A stretch of DNA of 17,057 nt, from NCBI GenBank assembly GCA_027040375.1, contig JALUMJ010000003.1, positions 1-17,057 of the forward strand, given 5' to 3'. A model generated the notes under the pieces. The model worked only from the letters and a program-made list of their open reading frames with translations, was not told where the DNA came from and searched no databases. Every line of letters starts with the position of its first letter. Positions within the stretch are counted from its first letter, which is position 1. Origin of the DNA: Campylobacteraceae bacterium. GTDB taxonomy: Bacteria; Campylobacterota; Campylobacteria; Campylobacterales; Sulfurospirillaceae. This document shows positions 6,794 to 14,364 of this stretch, one piece after another. The position numbers and the translations under genes were made by a program.

Positions 6794-7918
6794 ATGCTTC
6801 GTAAAATAAAAAAACTTTTACACTGGAGCGACAGAAGTATCCCCGCGATTAACTTAAATACTGAACTTTATCAACAATTAAAACCCTTTAGACTTCCTCT
6901 TATCTTAACTGTGCTTATGATACTCATAGGAGCACTAGGCTATATGATAATCGATGACTTCTCACTTGATGATGCGATTTACCAAGCTGGTATCACTTTT
7001 ACTACAGTTGGATTTGGAGAAATTGCACCGATTTCCAAAGCAGGCAGAATTTTTACATTAGCCCTCATAATACTTGGATTTGGAGTATTTTCCTTTTCAG
7101 TTGGTCTTTTAGTAGAAGTGCTAAATAAAGGGGATTTTGTACGAATCTTAAAGGAGCGCCAAATGTTATACAATATCGCTAGATTGAAAAATCACTATGT
7201 TATTTGTTACCATAATGAATACACAATAGAACTAACAAAACAATTCAAAAATGCTCACATACCTTTTGTTGTGGTAGCTCCTGATAAAAATTTAGTATCA
7301 ATAGCTAAAGAATACAAATATCCATATTTTGTTCAAGAAGAGCCTCATAGCGAAGTTGCTTTGCTAAAATCAGGACTTTCTAGTGCAAAGGGTTTGATTA
7401 CTCTTAGCGAAAATCTAGCTGACAATATAGCTCAAATCGTAACTGTTAGACTATACGAAAAAGAGATTGGCTTAAAAAATCCCTATCTCATAATGTCACA
7501 AGCTGCAAATCAAAATGATATAGAAAAACTAAAAAAACTAGGTGCCAATAGTGTTGTAAGTGCCTCAAAACTGATGGCTCAAAGGATAAGCGCTATGAGC
7601 GTTAGACCTGATATGGAAAATATGCTTGAAAATATACTCTACCGAAGAGACATACCAATCGATATGGAAGAGATTACGGTTCCAGGGCACAGTTGGTTAA
7701 GGTTTAAAAAGATAAAAGAAGCACATATAAGAGAGATTGTCAATGTGAGCATCGTTGGGCTAGAAGATACAAATGGTAAATTTATCCCTATGCCAAGAGG
7801 TGATACTCTTATAAGTGGAGATACAAAGCTATTTGTCGTAGGCACTGGTGAGGGCATAAGAAATACAAAAAATATAATAAACAGCAGATATAAACCTCAG
7901 GAGCTAAAATATGTTTAA
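6794..7918 (+). CDS. Two-transmembrane potassium channel with RCK (TrkA-N/TrkA-C) domains
   Basis: The 374-residue protein has the layout of a prokaryotic RCK-gated potassium channel. TM1 is about residues 34-53 (LPLILTVLMILIGALGYMII), the pore helix and selectivity filter follow (GITFTTVGFGEIAP, filter TVGFGE at 71-76), and TM2 is about 85-109. A cytoplasmic RCK-N domain begins near residue 134 (HYVICYH), and a RCK-C (TrkA-C) domain covers about 287-350, ending TKLFVVGTGEGI. The filter has Phe where many channels have Tyr. The Rossmann GxGxxG loop is missing: after HYVIC comes YHNEYT, so ligand binding may differ from NAD-binding relatives. Start ATG with GGGGG eleven bases upstream, slightly long. 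A channel beside rpmB is also, as far as I recall, the arrangement in Helicobacter (HpKchA). It overlaps argJ by eight bases. Confidence 0.92.
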   Translation: MLRKIKKLLHWSDRSIPAINLNTELYQQLKPFRLPLILTVLMILIGALGYMIIDDFSLDDAIYQAGITFTTVGFGEIAPISKAGRIFTLALIILGFGVFSFSVGLLVEVLNKGDFVRILKERQMLYNIARLKNHYVICYHNEYTIELTKQFKNAHIPFVVVAPDKNLVSIAKEYKYPYFVQEEPHSEVALLKSGLSSAKGLITLSENLADNIAQIVTVRLYEKEIGLKNPYLIMSQAANQNDIEKLKKLGANSVVSASKLMAQRISAMSVRPDMENMLENILYRRDIPIDMEEITVPGHSWLRFKKIKEAHIREIVNVSIVGLEDTNGKFIPMPRGDTLISGDTKLFVVGTGEGIRNTKNIINSRYKPQELKYV

Positions 7919-9095
7919 TATAATATCTATAAAAAATGGTATAGAAAATGTCGATGGATTTTACTGTGGTGGCATAGATGCTGGGCTCAAAAAAGACGGT
8001 GAAAAAGATGTAGCTTTTATAAGAAGTGACGAAGAGTGTGATATATCTGCGGTTTTTACTACAAACAAATTTCAAGCATCTCCCATAAAACACTTTAAAA
8101 GATACCAAAAAAATTTCAAAACAAATTTTATCTTGATGAATTCTAAAAATGCAAATGCGATGACTGGTCAAAAAGGCATAGATGATATTGATTTTATATT
8201 TGAAAACATAAATTTTAAAAATATCATAAATCCAATTATGAGCTCAACCGGAGTCATTGGATATCCGCTTGAAACACAAAAAATCATAGATGCTGCAAAT
8301 AGATTTGATTTCAACTCAAAAGATTCAAACTCTTGCGCTAATGCAATCATGACAACTGATAGCTTCAAAAAAGAGATGTGTGTCAGGGTTGAATTAGACG
8401 ATGGAAGCTTTTTTCATATCGCAGGAATTTGCAAGGGTGCTGGTATGATAAATCCTGCTATGGCCACCATGCTTTGCTTTTTAGTCAGCGATGCAAATAT
8501 CCCAAAAGACGATATGGATGAAATTTTAAAACAAAGCATAGAAAATTCTTTCAACACCATTAGTGTTGATGGCGATACATCCACAAATGATTCTGTTTTT
8601 CTACTAACAAATAGGACAAAAGATGCCTATGATCAAACTGCTTTTAAAGAAGCCTTGGATTTCATCACTAAAAATTTAAGTTATTTGATACTAAAAGATG
8701 GGGAAGGTTCAAACAAAGTAGTTGCTTTTGAAGTAAATGGTGCAAAAGATGAACTTGACGCACAAAAAGCTGCAAAGGCATTAAGCAACTCTTTGCTTGT
8801 TAAAACTGCGATTTTTGGGGAAGATCCAAATTGGGGCAGAATCGCTTCAACGATTGGAGCTTCAAACATAGAATGTGATGAAGATAAACTAGAAATTTAC
8901 TATAACAATGTTTTAATACACTCCAAGAAGTGTCCAATCATGGATGCAAACATAGAAGAAAAAGCAAATATAGTCATGAAAAAAGACTCTTTTAAAATCA
9001 CATGTAACTTACATGTGGGAGATTTTTCATATACTGCTTACGGATGTGATTTAAGCTATGAATATGTAAAAATAAATGCAGATTACAGAACTTAA
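7911..9095 (+). CDS. argJ: Arginine biosynthesis bifunctional protein ArgJ (glutamate/ornithine N-acetyltransferase)
   Basis: ArgJ moves the acetyl group from N-acetylornithine to glutamate, recycling acetyl in the cyclic arginine pathway; some versions also use acetyl-CoA. The 394-residue precursor cleaves itself to alpha and beta chains. The cleavage and nucleophile site is visible: KGAGMINPAMATML, with T186 becoming the N-terminal nucleophile after the A185-T186 bond breaks. Other conserved elements are NSKNANAMTGQKG, the oxyanion-hole STGVIGYPL (112-120), SVDGDTSTNDS, and GEDPNWGRI in the beta chain. The ATG overlaps the end of the channel gene by eight bases, with AGGAG at 7898-7902, so translation is probably coupled. 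Whether it is mono- or bifunctional cannot be read from the sequence; presence of a separate argE or argA elsewhere would decide. An inverted repeat lies near its 3' end (8999-9017). Confidence 0.97.
   Translation: MFNIISIKNGIENVDGFYCGGIDAGLKKDGEKDVAFIRSDEECDISAVFTTNKFQASPIKHFKRYQKNFKTNFILMNSKNANAMTGQKGIDDIDFIFENINFKNIINPIMSSTGVIGYPLETQKIIDAANRFDFNSKDSNSCANAIMTTDSFKKEMCVRVELDDGSFFHIAGICKGAGMINPAMATMLCFLVSDANIPKDDMDEILKQSIENSFNTISVDGDTSTNDSVFLLTNRTKDAYDQTAFKEALDFITKNLSYLILKDGEGSNKVVAFEVNGAKDELDAQKAAKALSNSLLVKTAIFGEDPNWGRIASTIGASNIECDEDKLEIYYNNVLIHSKKCPIMDANIEEKANIVMKKDSFKITCNLHVGDFSYTAYGCDLSYEYVKINADYRT
8999..9017. repeat. 19-bp inverted repeat (9-bp arms, 1-base centre) inside argJ
   Basis: CACATGTAACTTACATGTG consists of CACATGTAA and its exact reverse complement TTACATGTG around one C. 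Each arm contains the ACATGT core and half of the TTACATGTAA word found elsewhere in the window. It is inside the argJ coding sequence about 80 bases before its stop. It is not followed by a T run, so it is not an ordinary terminator. Function unknown. Confidence 0.75.
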
Positions 9096-9127
9096 GCAAA
9101 TGTTAGTTAGAATAACAAAAAATATTT

Positions 9128-9133
9128 AAGGAG
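9128..9133 (+). promoter_or_regulatory. Shine-Dalgarno sequence that favours the second ATG of the DUF465 gene
   Basis: AAGGAG lies two bases before the first ATG (9136) and five bases before the second (9139). The second ATG is better spaced, and starting there gives MLHEYRHVI, which fits the usual family start (E. coli YdcH begins MFPEYRDLI). Confidence 0.55.
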
Positions 9134-9135
9134 AG

Positions 9136-9366
9136 ATGATGCTACATGAATACAGACATGTAATAACTACGCTAAAAACAGAAAATGCGCATTTTGCAAA
9201 GATTTTTGAAAGGCATAATGAACTTGACAAAAAGATAAATAATGCAGAAAGTGGAAGTGAATTTATAGAGGCGATAGAATTAGATACTTTGAAAAAAGAA
9301 AAGTTGAAATTAAAAGATGAAGCGTATGCTATGATAATGCAATACAAAAAAGCTAACAATATATAA
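9136..9366 (+). CDS. DUF465 (YdcH-like) small coiled protein
   Basis: The 76-residue protein (75 if started at the second ATG, 9139) belongs to the YdcH/DUF465 family, small cytosolic helical hairpins of unknown function. The pattern M-L-H-E-Y-R-H-V-I-T-T-L-K, then HFAKIFERHNELDKKI, then TLKKEKLKLKDEAYAMI matches E. coli YdcH (FxxEYRDLIxxLK, HNKLD, MKKQKLQLKDEM) position by position. Nearly the whole chain is predicted helix with heptad-like hydrophobics. It sits 40 bases after argJ; a weak -10-like TAGAAT is at 9108-9113, so it may be transcribed alone or with argJ. In Campylobacter a DUF465 gene also lies next to rpmB (from memory), so the neighbourhood rather than argJ itself is conserved. 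The family function is unknown, and nothing here adds to it. Confidence 0.88.
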   Translation: MMLHEYRHVITTLKTENAHFAKIFERHNELDKKINNAESGSEFIEAIELDTLKKEKLKLKDEAYAMIMQYKKANNI

Positions 9367-9479
9367 AAACAGATACGAGATGTGATTTTTCTGCATCTCA
9401 ACCCCCTTCTAAATCACTTTCTAATAAAAAACTCTTATATTTTGCATATTTTATAACCATATTTATACCTTAATTTTGC

Positions 9480-9485
9480 TATAAT
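9480..9485 (+). promoter_or_regulatory. Sigma70-type -10 box of the alpha-glucan gene cluster
   Basis: TTTTGCTATAAT ends at 9485, 29 bases before the ATG of the CBM48 gene; the TTTTGC before the TATAAT is an extended-type context common in Campylobacterota. It is the only convincing promoter upstream of five closely spaced genes (9515 to the right edge), so it probably drives them all. The rest of the 148-base gap (9367-9514) is AT-rich; I see a weak hairpin near 9377-9399 but no operator that I can name. Confidence 0.65.
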
Positions 9486-9514
9486 AAGCCATACAAACTA
9501 AAGCGGAGATACCT

Positions 9515-9793
9515 ATGATTAAGATAACAAACAAAGGCAAAAAATCTTGGATAACTTTTACTATAAATCCAGATTTTACAGATTCTGCAGAGATAAGCGG
9601 TGAATGGAATGAGTGGAAATATGAGCCAATGAAAAAAAAGAAAAATGGTGAGTTTTACATAACAAAAGTTATGAATTCAAATAATTCTTACCAATTTGGA
9701 TATAAACTTGGCAATGGAAGATGGATATGTGATGAAACAACTCCAAAAGTTATCTCACCTTTTAATTCAGAAAATTCACTTCTAGAGGTATAA
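9515..9793 (+). CDS. Stand-alone AMPK/CBM48-type glycan-binding module
   Basis: The whole 92-residue protein is one carbohydrate-binding module of the CBM48/AMPK-beta kind (isoamylase N-terminal-like Ig fold). Key pattern: SWITFTINP, then EISGEWNEWKYEPMKKKKNGEF, then YQFGYKLGNGRWICDE, then SENSLLEV. Aligned by eye to AMPK-beta1, W34 matches W100, W70 matches W133 and N87 matches N150, the residues that stack on or hydrogen-bond to glycogen; the position of K126 is Q60. It has no signal peptide and no catalytic domain, so it should bind alpha-1,4-glucan in the cytosol. It is the first gene of the glucan cluster, one base before the nucleotidyltransferase gene, with CGGAG seven to ten bases before its ATG. 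Possible roles are to hold one of the following enzymes on the polymer or to sense it; both are inference. Confidence 0.85.
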   Translation: MIKITNKGKKSWITFTINPDFTDSAEISGEWNEWKYEPMKKKKNGEFYITKVMNSNNSYQFGYKLGNGRWICDETTPKVISPFNSENSLLEV

Positions 9794-9794
9794 G

Positions 9795-12293
9795 ATGAAA
9801 GCTGTAGTAATGGCAGGGGGATTTGGAACAAGAATTCAGCCCCTAACTCACTCTTGTCCAAAACCCATGCTGCCCATAGTAAACAGACCTATGATGGAAC
9901 ACACTATGATGACTCTAAAAGATTTGGGCATCACAGAATTTATAATTCTTCTATATTTTAAACCTGAAGTTATCAAAGATTATTTTAAAGATGGAAGTGA
10001 TTTTGGCATAAAGATAAGCTATGTCACTCCTGACGATGATTATGGAACCGCAGGAGCTGTAAAACTTGCTCAAGACCTTATCGGCGATGATAACTTTGTA
10101 ATCATAAGCGGTGATTTAGTGACTGATTTTGATTTTCAAAAGTTATTTGATTTTCACAACGGCAAAAAAGCAAAACTTTCCATAGGCTTAACTTCAGTAG
10201 AAAACCCTCTTCAATTTGGAGTTGTGATTGCAAATAGCGATAACATAATAGAAAAATTTTTAGAAAAACCAAGCTGGGGAGAAGTTTTTAGTGACACTAT
10301 AAACACAGGAATTTACATAATTGAACCTGAAATATTGGATTTTATACCAAAAGCTGAAAATTTTGATTTTGCCAAAGATTTATTTCCAACACTTATGAAA
10401 AACGACATACCACTTATGGGTTATAGCTTAGATGGATACTGGAGAGATGTTGGAAATCCTGAAAGCTACCGTGAAGTACATGATGATATATTAAAAGGCA
10501 AAGTGAATTTTAAAATTCCAGGTATTAAAACCAAATTTCCTGATGGAACACTTTATAGCGATACTCCTTATACCTTAGATAAAAGTATAGAAATTATCGG
10601 CAGCGTAGTGCTAGGAAAAGATGTAAAATTAGCGAAAAATACAAAATTAAACAATACAGTCATAGGTAACAATGTCACAATAGGAAGCGATAGCAATATA
10701 AGAAATAGTGTCTTGTGGAGCGATATAGAGATAGGGAAAAATGCTAAATTTGATGGTTGCGTTATTTGTTATGACAATGTTATAGGCAAAAATGTTAGTG
10801 CAAAATCTGGCTTGATATTAGCTCAGGGATGTGAAGTCGGGGAGCTAACAACATTTGAACAAGATGTAACTATTTGGCCTGATAAAAAGATAGAACCTGC
10901 TTCCATAATCAGCCATAGTTTGGTTCTTGGAAATAGATATAAAAATACCATATTTGAAAGAGGAAGTGTTAGCGGAAAAAGCAACATAGAACTCTCTTGC
11001 GATATGGCCACAAAACTAGCCGAAGCATTTGCATCTCAACTCCCAATCGGCTCTCAAATAGCTGTGGGAAGAGACAAAGATAAAAGTTCAAGAATGCTCA
11101 AACGAGCCTTTCTTGGCGGACTTTTAAGTGCTGGTATAGATGTGCTTGATATGCAAAGTGTCCCTCCTTCCGTTCTTAGATATAAGCTTGCAAATGACGA
11201 TAGATTGGTAGGTGGCGCACACTTCAAGCGGGATATCATAGATACCACTAGTTCTCAAATCACACTATTTAACGAAGAAGCACTAAGGATAGATTCTGAT
11301 TCTATAAAAGGGGTTGAGAAAGCATTTTTTACAGAAAATTTCAGAAGAGTTGATTATACTAAAATAGGCGAGATAAAAGAATCTACAAAAGATAGGGATT
11401 CTAAAGCATATATAGAAAAGATAGAAAAAAAGATAGACCATAAAATCATAAAATGTGGTGGTTTTAAAGTAGCAGCTGATGTTATGCACGGAAGTACGGC
11501 CGATATATTTCCTACACTATTAAATGATTTAGGCGTTGAAAACATAGTTTTAGATGCTTACTATGATGCGAAAAAACTTTCTAATATAAATATCTTAGAA
11601 AGCCGTGCGAAATCAAATATTTCAAATATTGTCAAAAGCTTGCACTATGATATGGGTGTCATGATATATCCAAATGCACAAAGGTTGTCATTTATCACGG
11701 ACGGGGGAGAAGTGCTAGATAAAATCAAAGGCTTACACACGATTTTACATCTATTAAATATGAGCAGTACAGAAAAAAAGATGAAAGTATTTTTGCCAAC
11801 TTGGGCTCCTGATATCGTAGATTTTGAAAATATTCAAATCGAGCGAGGCAAATACTCAAACTTTAAAACTGAAAAATTGAAAGAGTATGATTTGATAGCC
11901 ACAATGGATGGGAATTTTGCTTTTACAGAATTTGGGGTTACAAGAGACGCCATGTATGCTAGCCTTAAAGTTATGGAGATGCTAAGTTGTCATAGCATAA
12001 AGCTATCTGTATTGGCAAAAAAAGTAAATGATTTTTACTATTCAAGCAAAAAGATACAATGCACTCAAGCCCTCAAAGGCAAGATGATGAGAAAGTTTTT
12101 AGAAGATGCTAAAGACAAAAAAAGCTCAACTGCTGATGGAGTTAAGATTTGGGAAAATGAAACAGATTGGATTTTGATGATACCAGACCAATATAGCGAA
12201 CATTTAAACATATATATCCAAGCAAAAGATGAAATATCAGGCAAATATATATATGATAAATACAATGAAAAAATAGCAAACTGGTCCAAATAA
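9795..12293 (+). CDS. Sugar-phosphate nucleotidyltransferase fused to a degenerate phosphohexomutase-like domain
   Basis: Three parts can be seen in 832 residues. Residues 1-235 are a nucleotidyltransferase: MAGGFGTRIQPLT with PKPM (K23), GTAGAV at 84-89, metal-binding D107 in ISGDLV, EKPSW, NTGIYI, and WRDVGNPESY with D218. Residues about 265-385 are hexapeptide repeats of a left-handed beta-helix. Residues about 391-832 follow the alpha-phosphohexomutase fold (VGRDKDKSSRMLKRAFLGGL, SAGIDVLDMQSVPP), but all four active-site loops are altered: GGAHFKRD for TASHNP, YPNAQRL for DGDGDRL, DGNFAF for GExSGH, and IPDQYSEHL for RPSGTEPL. It is annotated by analogy as mannose-1-phosphate guanylyltransferase/phosphomannomutase; the base and sugar used cannot be told from sequence, and in this glucan cluster glucose-1-phosphate is possible. 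The ATG has AGAGG six bases upstream, one base after the CBM48 stop. Confidence 0.9.
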   Translation: MKAVVMAGGFGTRIQPLTHSCPKPMLPIVNRPMMEHTMMTLKDLGITEFIILLYFKPEVIKDYFKDGSDFGIKISYVTPDDDYGTAGAVKLAQDLIGDDNFVIISGDLVTDFDFQKLFDFHNGKKAKLSIGLTSVENPLQFGVVIANSDNIIEKFLEKPSWGEVFSDTINTGIYIIEPEILDFIPKAENFDFAKDLFPTLMKNDIPLMGYSLDGYWRDVGNPESYREVHDDILKGKVNFKIPGIKTKFPDGTLYSDTPYTLDKSIEIIGSVVLGKDVKLAKNTKLNNTVIGNNVTIGSDSNIRNSVLWSDIEIGKNAKFDGCVICYDNVIGKNVSAKSGLILAQGCEVGELTTFEQDVTIWPDKKIEPASIISHSLVLGNRYKNTIFERGSVSGKSNIELSCDMATKLAEAFASQLPIGSQIAVGRDKDKSSRMLKRAFLGGLLSAGIDVLDMQSVPPSVLRYKLANDDRLVGGAHFKRDIIDTTSSQITLFNEEALRIDSDSIKGVEKAFFTENFRRVDYTKIGEIKESTKDRDSKAYIEKIEKKIDHKIIKCGGFKVAADVMHGSTADIFPTLLNDLGVENIVLDAYYDAKKLSNINILESRAKSNISNIVKSLHYDMGVMIYPNAQRLSFITDGGEVLDKIKGLHTILHLLNMSSTEKKMKVFLPTWAPDIVDFENIQIERGKYSNFKTEKLKEYDLIATMDGNFAFTEFGVTRDAMYASLKVMEMLSCHSIKLSVLAKKVNDFYYSSKKIQCTQALKGKMMRKFLEDAKDKKSSTADGVKIWENETDWILMIPDQYSEHLNIYIQAKDEISGKYIYDKYNEKIANWSK

Positions 12294-12296
12294 ATT

Positions 12297-14321
12297 TTGA
12301 ATTTAGTGACTATTTGGCATATGCATCAACCTGATTATAGAGATAATTCTGGTGTGATGCAGATGCCTTGGGTATTTTTACACTCCATAAAAGACTATTA
12401 TGATATGCCTTGGATGATGGCAAGACATAAAAATATAAAAGCAACTTTTAACATAACTCCTCCTTTGATAGAACAGATGAAACTCTACTATGAAAACCCT
12501 GTGGAAAAGGACTATTTCTTGCAACTTTGGTATAAAGACACTAACTCTTTAAAGCCAGATGAGCGGGCTTGGATGATTAAAATTTGTAAATCTGCACAGT
12601 TTGATACGATGGTTACGCCGCTAAAACACTTTAAATATCTTTTTCAAAAAGAGAGTTTAAACGATGCGGAACTATTTGATTTAGAAGTTTTATTTATACT
12701 CTCATGGTGCGGAGTTTACTTAAGACAAAATGATAAAATTGTCTCATCTCTCATAAAAAAAGAGCATTCTTATGATTTTAGCGATAAAGCTATTTTACTC
12801 GAAACGCTAAGAGAGTTCATAAAAGGGATATTTGGATACTACAAATCACTTCATGCCAAAGGCAGGATTTCCATATCGACAACTCCTCTAAATCACCCTA
12901 TTTTGCCTCTTTTAATGGATATGCAAAATGCAAAATTAGCAAACCAAAACACCAATATACCTAAGCCCAACCAACCATTATGTGATGATGCTTATCTTCA
13001 AATTTCAAGAGCAATAAAACTTTTTGAAGAAACTTTTGGATTTAAACCAGAGATTTTTTGGCCTGCAGAAGGAGCAGTTGATACTAAAAGCGTAAATCTT
13101 CTAAAAAAATGTGGTATAAAAGCCATAGCGACAGATGAAGCGATACTTTTCAAATCACTACAAAACAAGGAAAGAAAAAATCTATATTATCCTTACGATT
13201 TTGATGGTATGTGTATGGGATTTAGAGACCATGGTTTAAGCGATTTGATTGGTTTTACCTATAGATTTTGGGACGCAAAAAAAGCAAGTGATGACTTTGT
13301 GAATGCTCTTGAAAATATAAATGATGAAAACAGCAATGCTTGTGTTTTTGTCATCTTAGATGGTGAAAATGCTTGGGAATTTTACAAAAATAATGGTTTT
13401 GATTTTTTTGATGCACTCTACACCAAGATAAACCAAACTCCGTGCTGCAACACCATAAATATGGATGAAGTTTTAAAATTAGAACAAAATAGATTGCCAA
13501 GTTTGAGCCCTGGGAGTTGGATAAATGGTGAGTTTAACACTTGGGTTGGACACAGTGAAAAAACAAAAGCTTGGGATTTTATATATCAAACCAAGAGAGA
13601 TTATCAAAAACTTGAGCAAAATATAGATGAAGACACAAAAGAAAAAATCACAAAGCATTTCTTAGCAGCTGAATGTTCAGACTGGTTTTGGTGGTATGGA
13701 GATGACCATCACACAGATTTTGGAGCTAGTTTTGATGTACTTTTTAGAGGACATTTGATTAGTATATATAATCTTTTAAAAATCGATCCACCGAGTGATT
13801 TGTATAAACCTATCTTAGAAAATAAAAATACACAAGACTTTTGGCTACCTTCAACATCTTATATAACTCCAAACATAAATGGAAATAACAACTCTTTTTT
13901 TGAGTGGCTAGGATGTGGTGTCGTAGATGAAACAAAACTTTTTTCTACTATGGATAAAGCAAGGGGTCCTGTTAAAAAAATCTATTATGGGCAAGATGAA
14001 GAGTTTATATATTTTTCATATCAAGCCTCGAAAGAAGAGCTTTTAAAGTGCAAATCTCTTACTATTTTGATAGAGCCTTTTGAATTTAAATTAGATATAC
14101 CTATAAAAATAGGCATTAAAAGTATCAAAAAAGAGTTACATGTAGATTTTGCTTTTGATGAATTATTGGAATTTAAAATCAAAAAAGACAAAAGCTGGGA
14201 AGGCAAGATAAAATTCAGATTTGAATTATATAAAGATAAAAGATTGATACAAACTTTACCTGGCTTTGGTGAGTTAGAAATAGACTTAGAAGCGAATTAT
14301 GCTCGTAATTGGTTCGTGTGA
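12297..14321 (+). CDS. Glycoside hydrolase family 57 enzyme, amylopullulanase-like
   Basis: This 674-residue protein is a GH57 alpha-glucan hydrolase. Region 1 is WHMHQPDYR (H8, H10). The catalytic nucleophile is probably E258 in EIFWPAEGAVD, and the acid/base D355 in VILDGENAWE; these match the WPSEG and LDGEN motifs of archaeal amylopullulanases. GSWINGEFNTWVGHSEK and AAECSDWFWWYGDDHHTDFG are further conserved blocks (about 406-475). After about residue 520 a beta-rich domain follows (PNINGNNNSFFEWLGCGVVDETK onward, shown in part: SFFEWLGCGVVDE), as in family members of similar length. No signal peptide is seen, so it likely acts on cytoplasmic glucan. The only workable start is TTG at 12297, since the next Met lies inside region 1. 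It is three bases after the previous stop, in the same frame, with no clear Shine-Dalgarno sequence, so coupling to the gene before is likely. Confidence 0.9.
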   Translation: MNLVTIWHMHQPDYRDNSGVMQMPWVFLHSIKDYYDMPWMMARHKNIKATFNITPPLIEQMKLYYENPVEKDYFLQLWYKDTNSLKPDERAWMIKICKSAQFDTMVTPLKHFKYLFQKESLNDAELFDLEVLFILSWCGVYLRQNDKIVSSLIKKEHSYDFSDKAILLETLREFIKGIFGYYKSLHAKGRISISTTPLNHPILPLLMDMQNAKLANQNTNIPKPNQPLCDDAYLQISRAIKLFEETFGFKPEIFWPAEGAVDTKSVNLLKKCGIKAIATDEAILFKSLQNKERKNLYYPYDFDGMCMGFRDHGLSDLIGFTYRFWDAKKASDDFVNALENINDENSNACVFVILDGENAWEFYKNNGFDFFDALYTKINQTPCCNTINMDEVLKLEQNRLPSLSPGSWINGEFNTWVGHSEKTKAWDFIYQTKRDYQKLEQNIDEDTKEKITKHFLAAECSDWFWWYGDDHHTDFGASFDVLFRGHLISIYNLLKIDPPSDLYKPILENKNTQDFWLPSTSYITPNINGNNNSFFEWLGCGVVDETKLFSTMDKARGPVKKIYYGQDEEFIYFSYQASKEELLKCKSLTILIEPFEFKLDIPIKIGIKSIKKELHVDFAFDELLEFKIKKDKSWEGKIKFRFELYKDKRLIQTLPGFGELEIDLEANYARNWFV

Positions 14322-14364
14322 TAGTTCTTAAGCAAAAATTAAATAGCAAGCAAGAGGAAAATAT

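Noticed and set aside
7809..8171. A 120-codon minus-strand frame across the channel/argJ junction.
   Set aside because: Both + strand genes are certain and overlap each other here; the frame has no supporting motifs or ribosome-binding site.
9101..9117. TGTTA/TAACA inverted repeat after argJ.
   Set aside because: A five-base AT-rich stem with a seven-base loop is expected by chance in this DNA and is followed by A, not T, residues.
9377..9399. Hairpin (GAGATG ... CATCTC, 6-bp stem, 11-base loop) after the DUF465 gene, considered as an intrinsic terminator.
   Set aside because: The stem is short and not followed by a T run; it is followed by AACCCCC. Too weak to call.
9795..10500. Considered whether the nucleotidyltransferase is GlgC (ADP-glucose pyrophosphorylase).
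   Set aside because: The GTAGAV loop and WRDVGNPESY with a fused mutase-like domain fit the ManC/GMPP-like group better; sugar and base remain undetermined.
12297..14321. Considered whether the first GH57 gene is a GH57 branching enzyme.
   Set aside because: It has HMHQPDYR, WPAEG and LDGEN blocks typical of amylopullulanase-type members and lacks the branching-enzyme type first motif and DUF1957 that I would expect.
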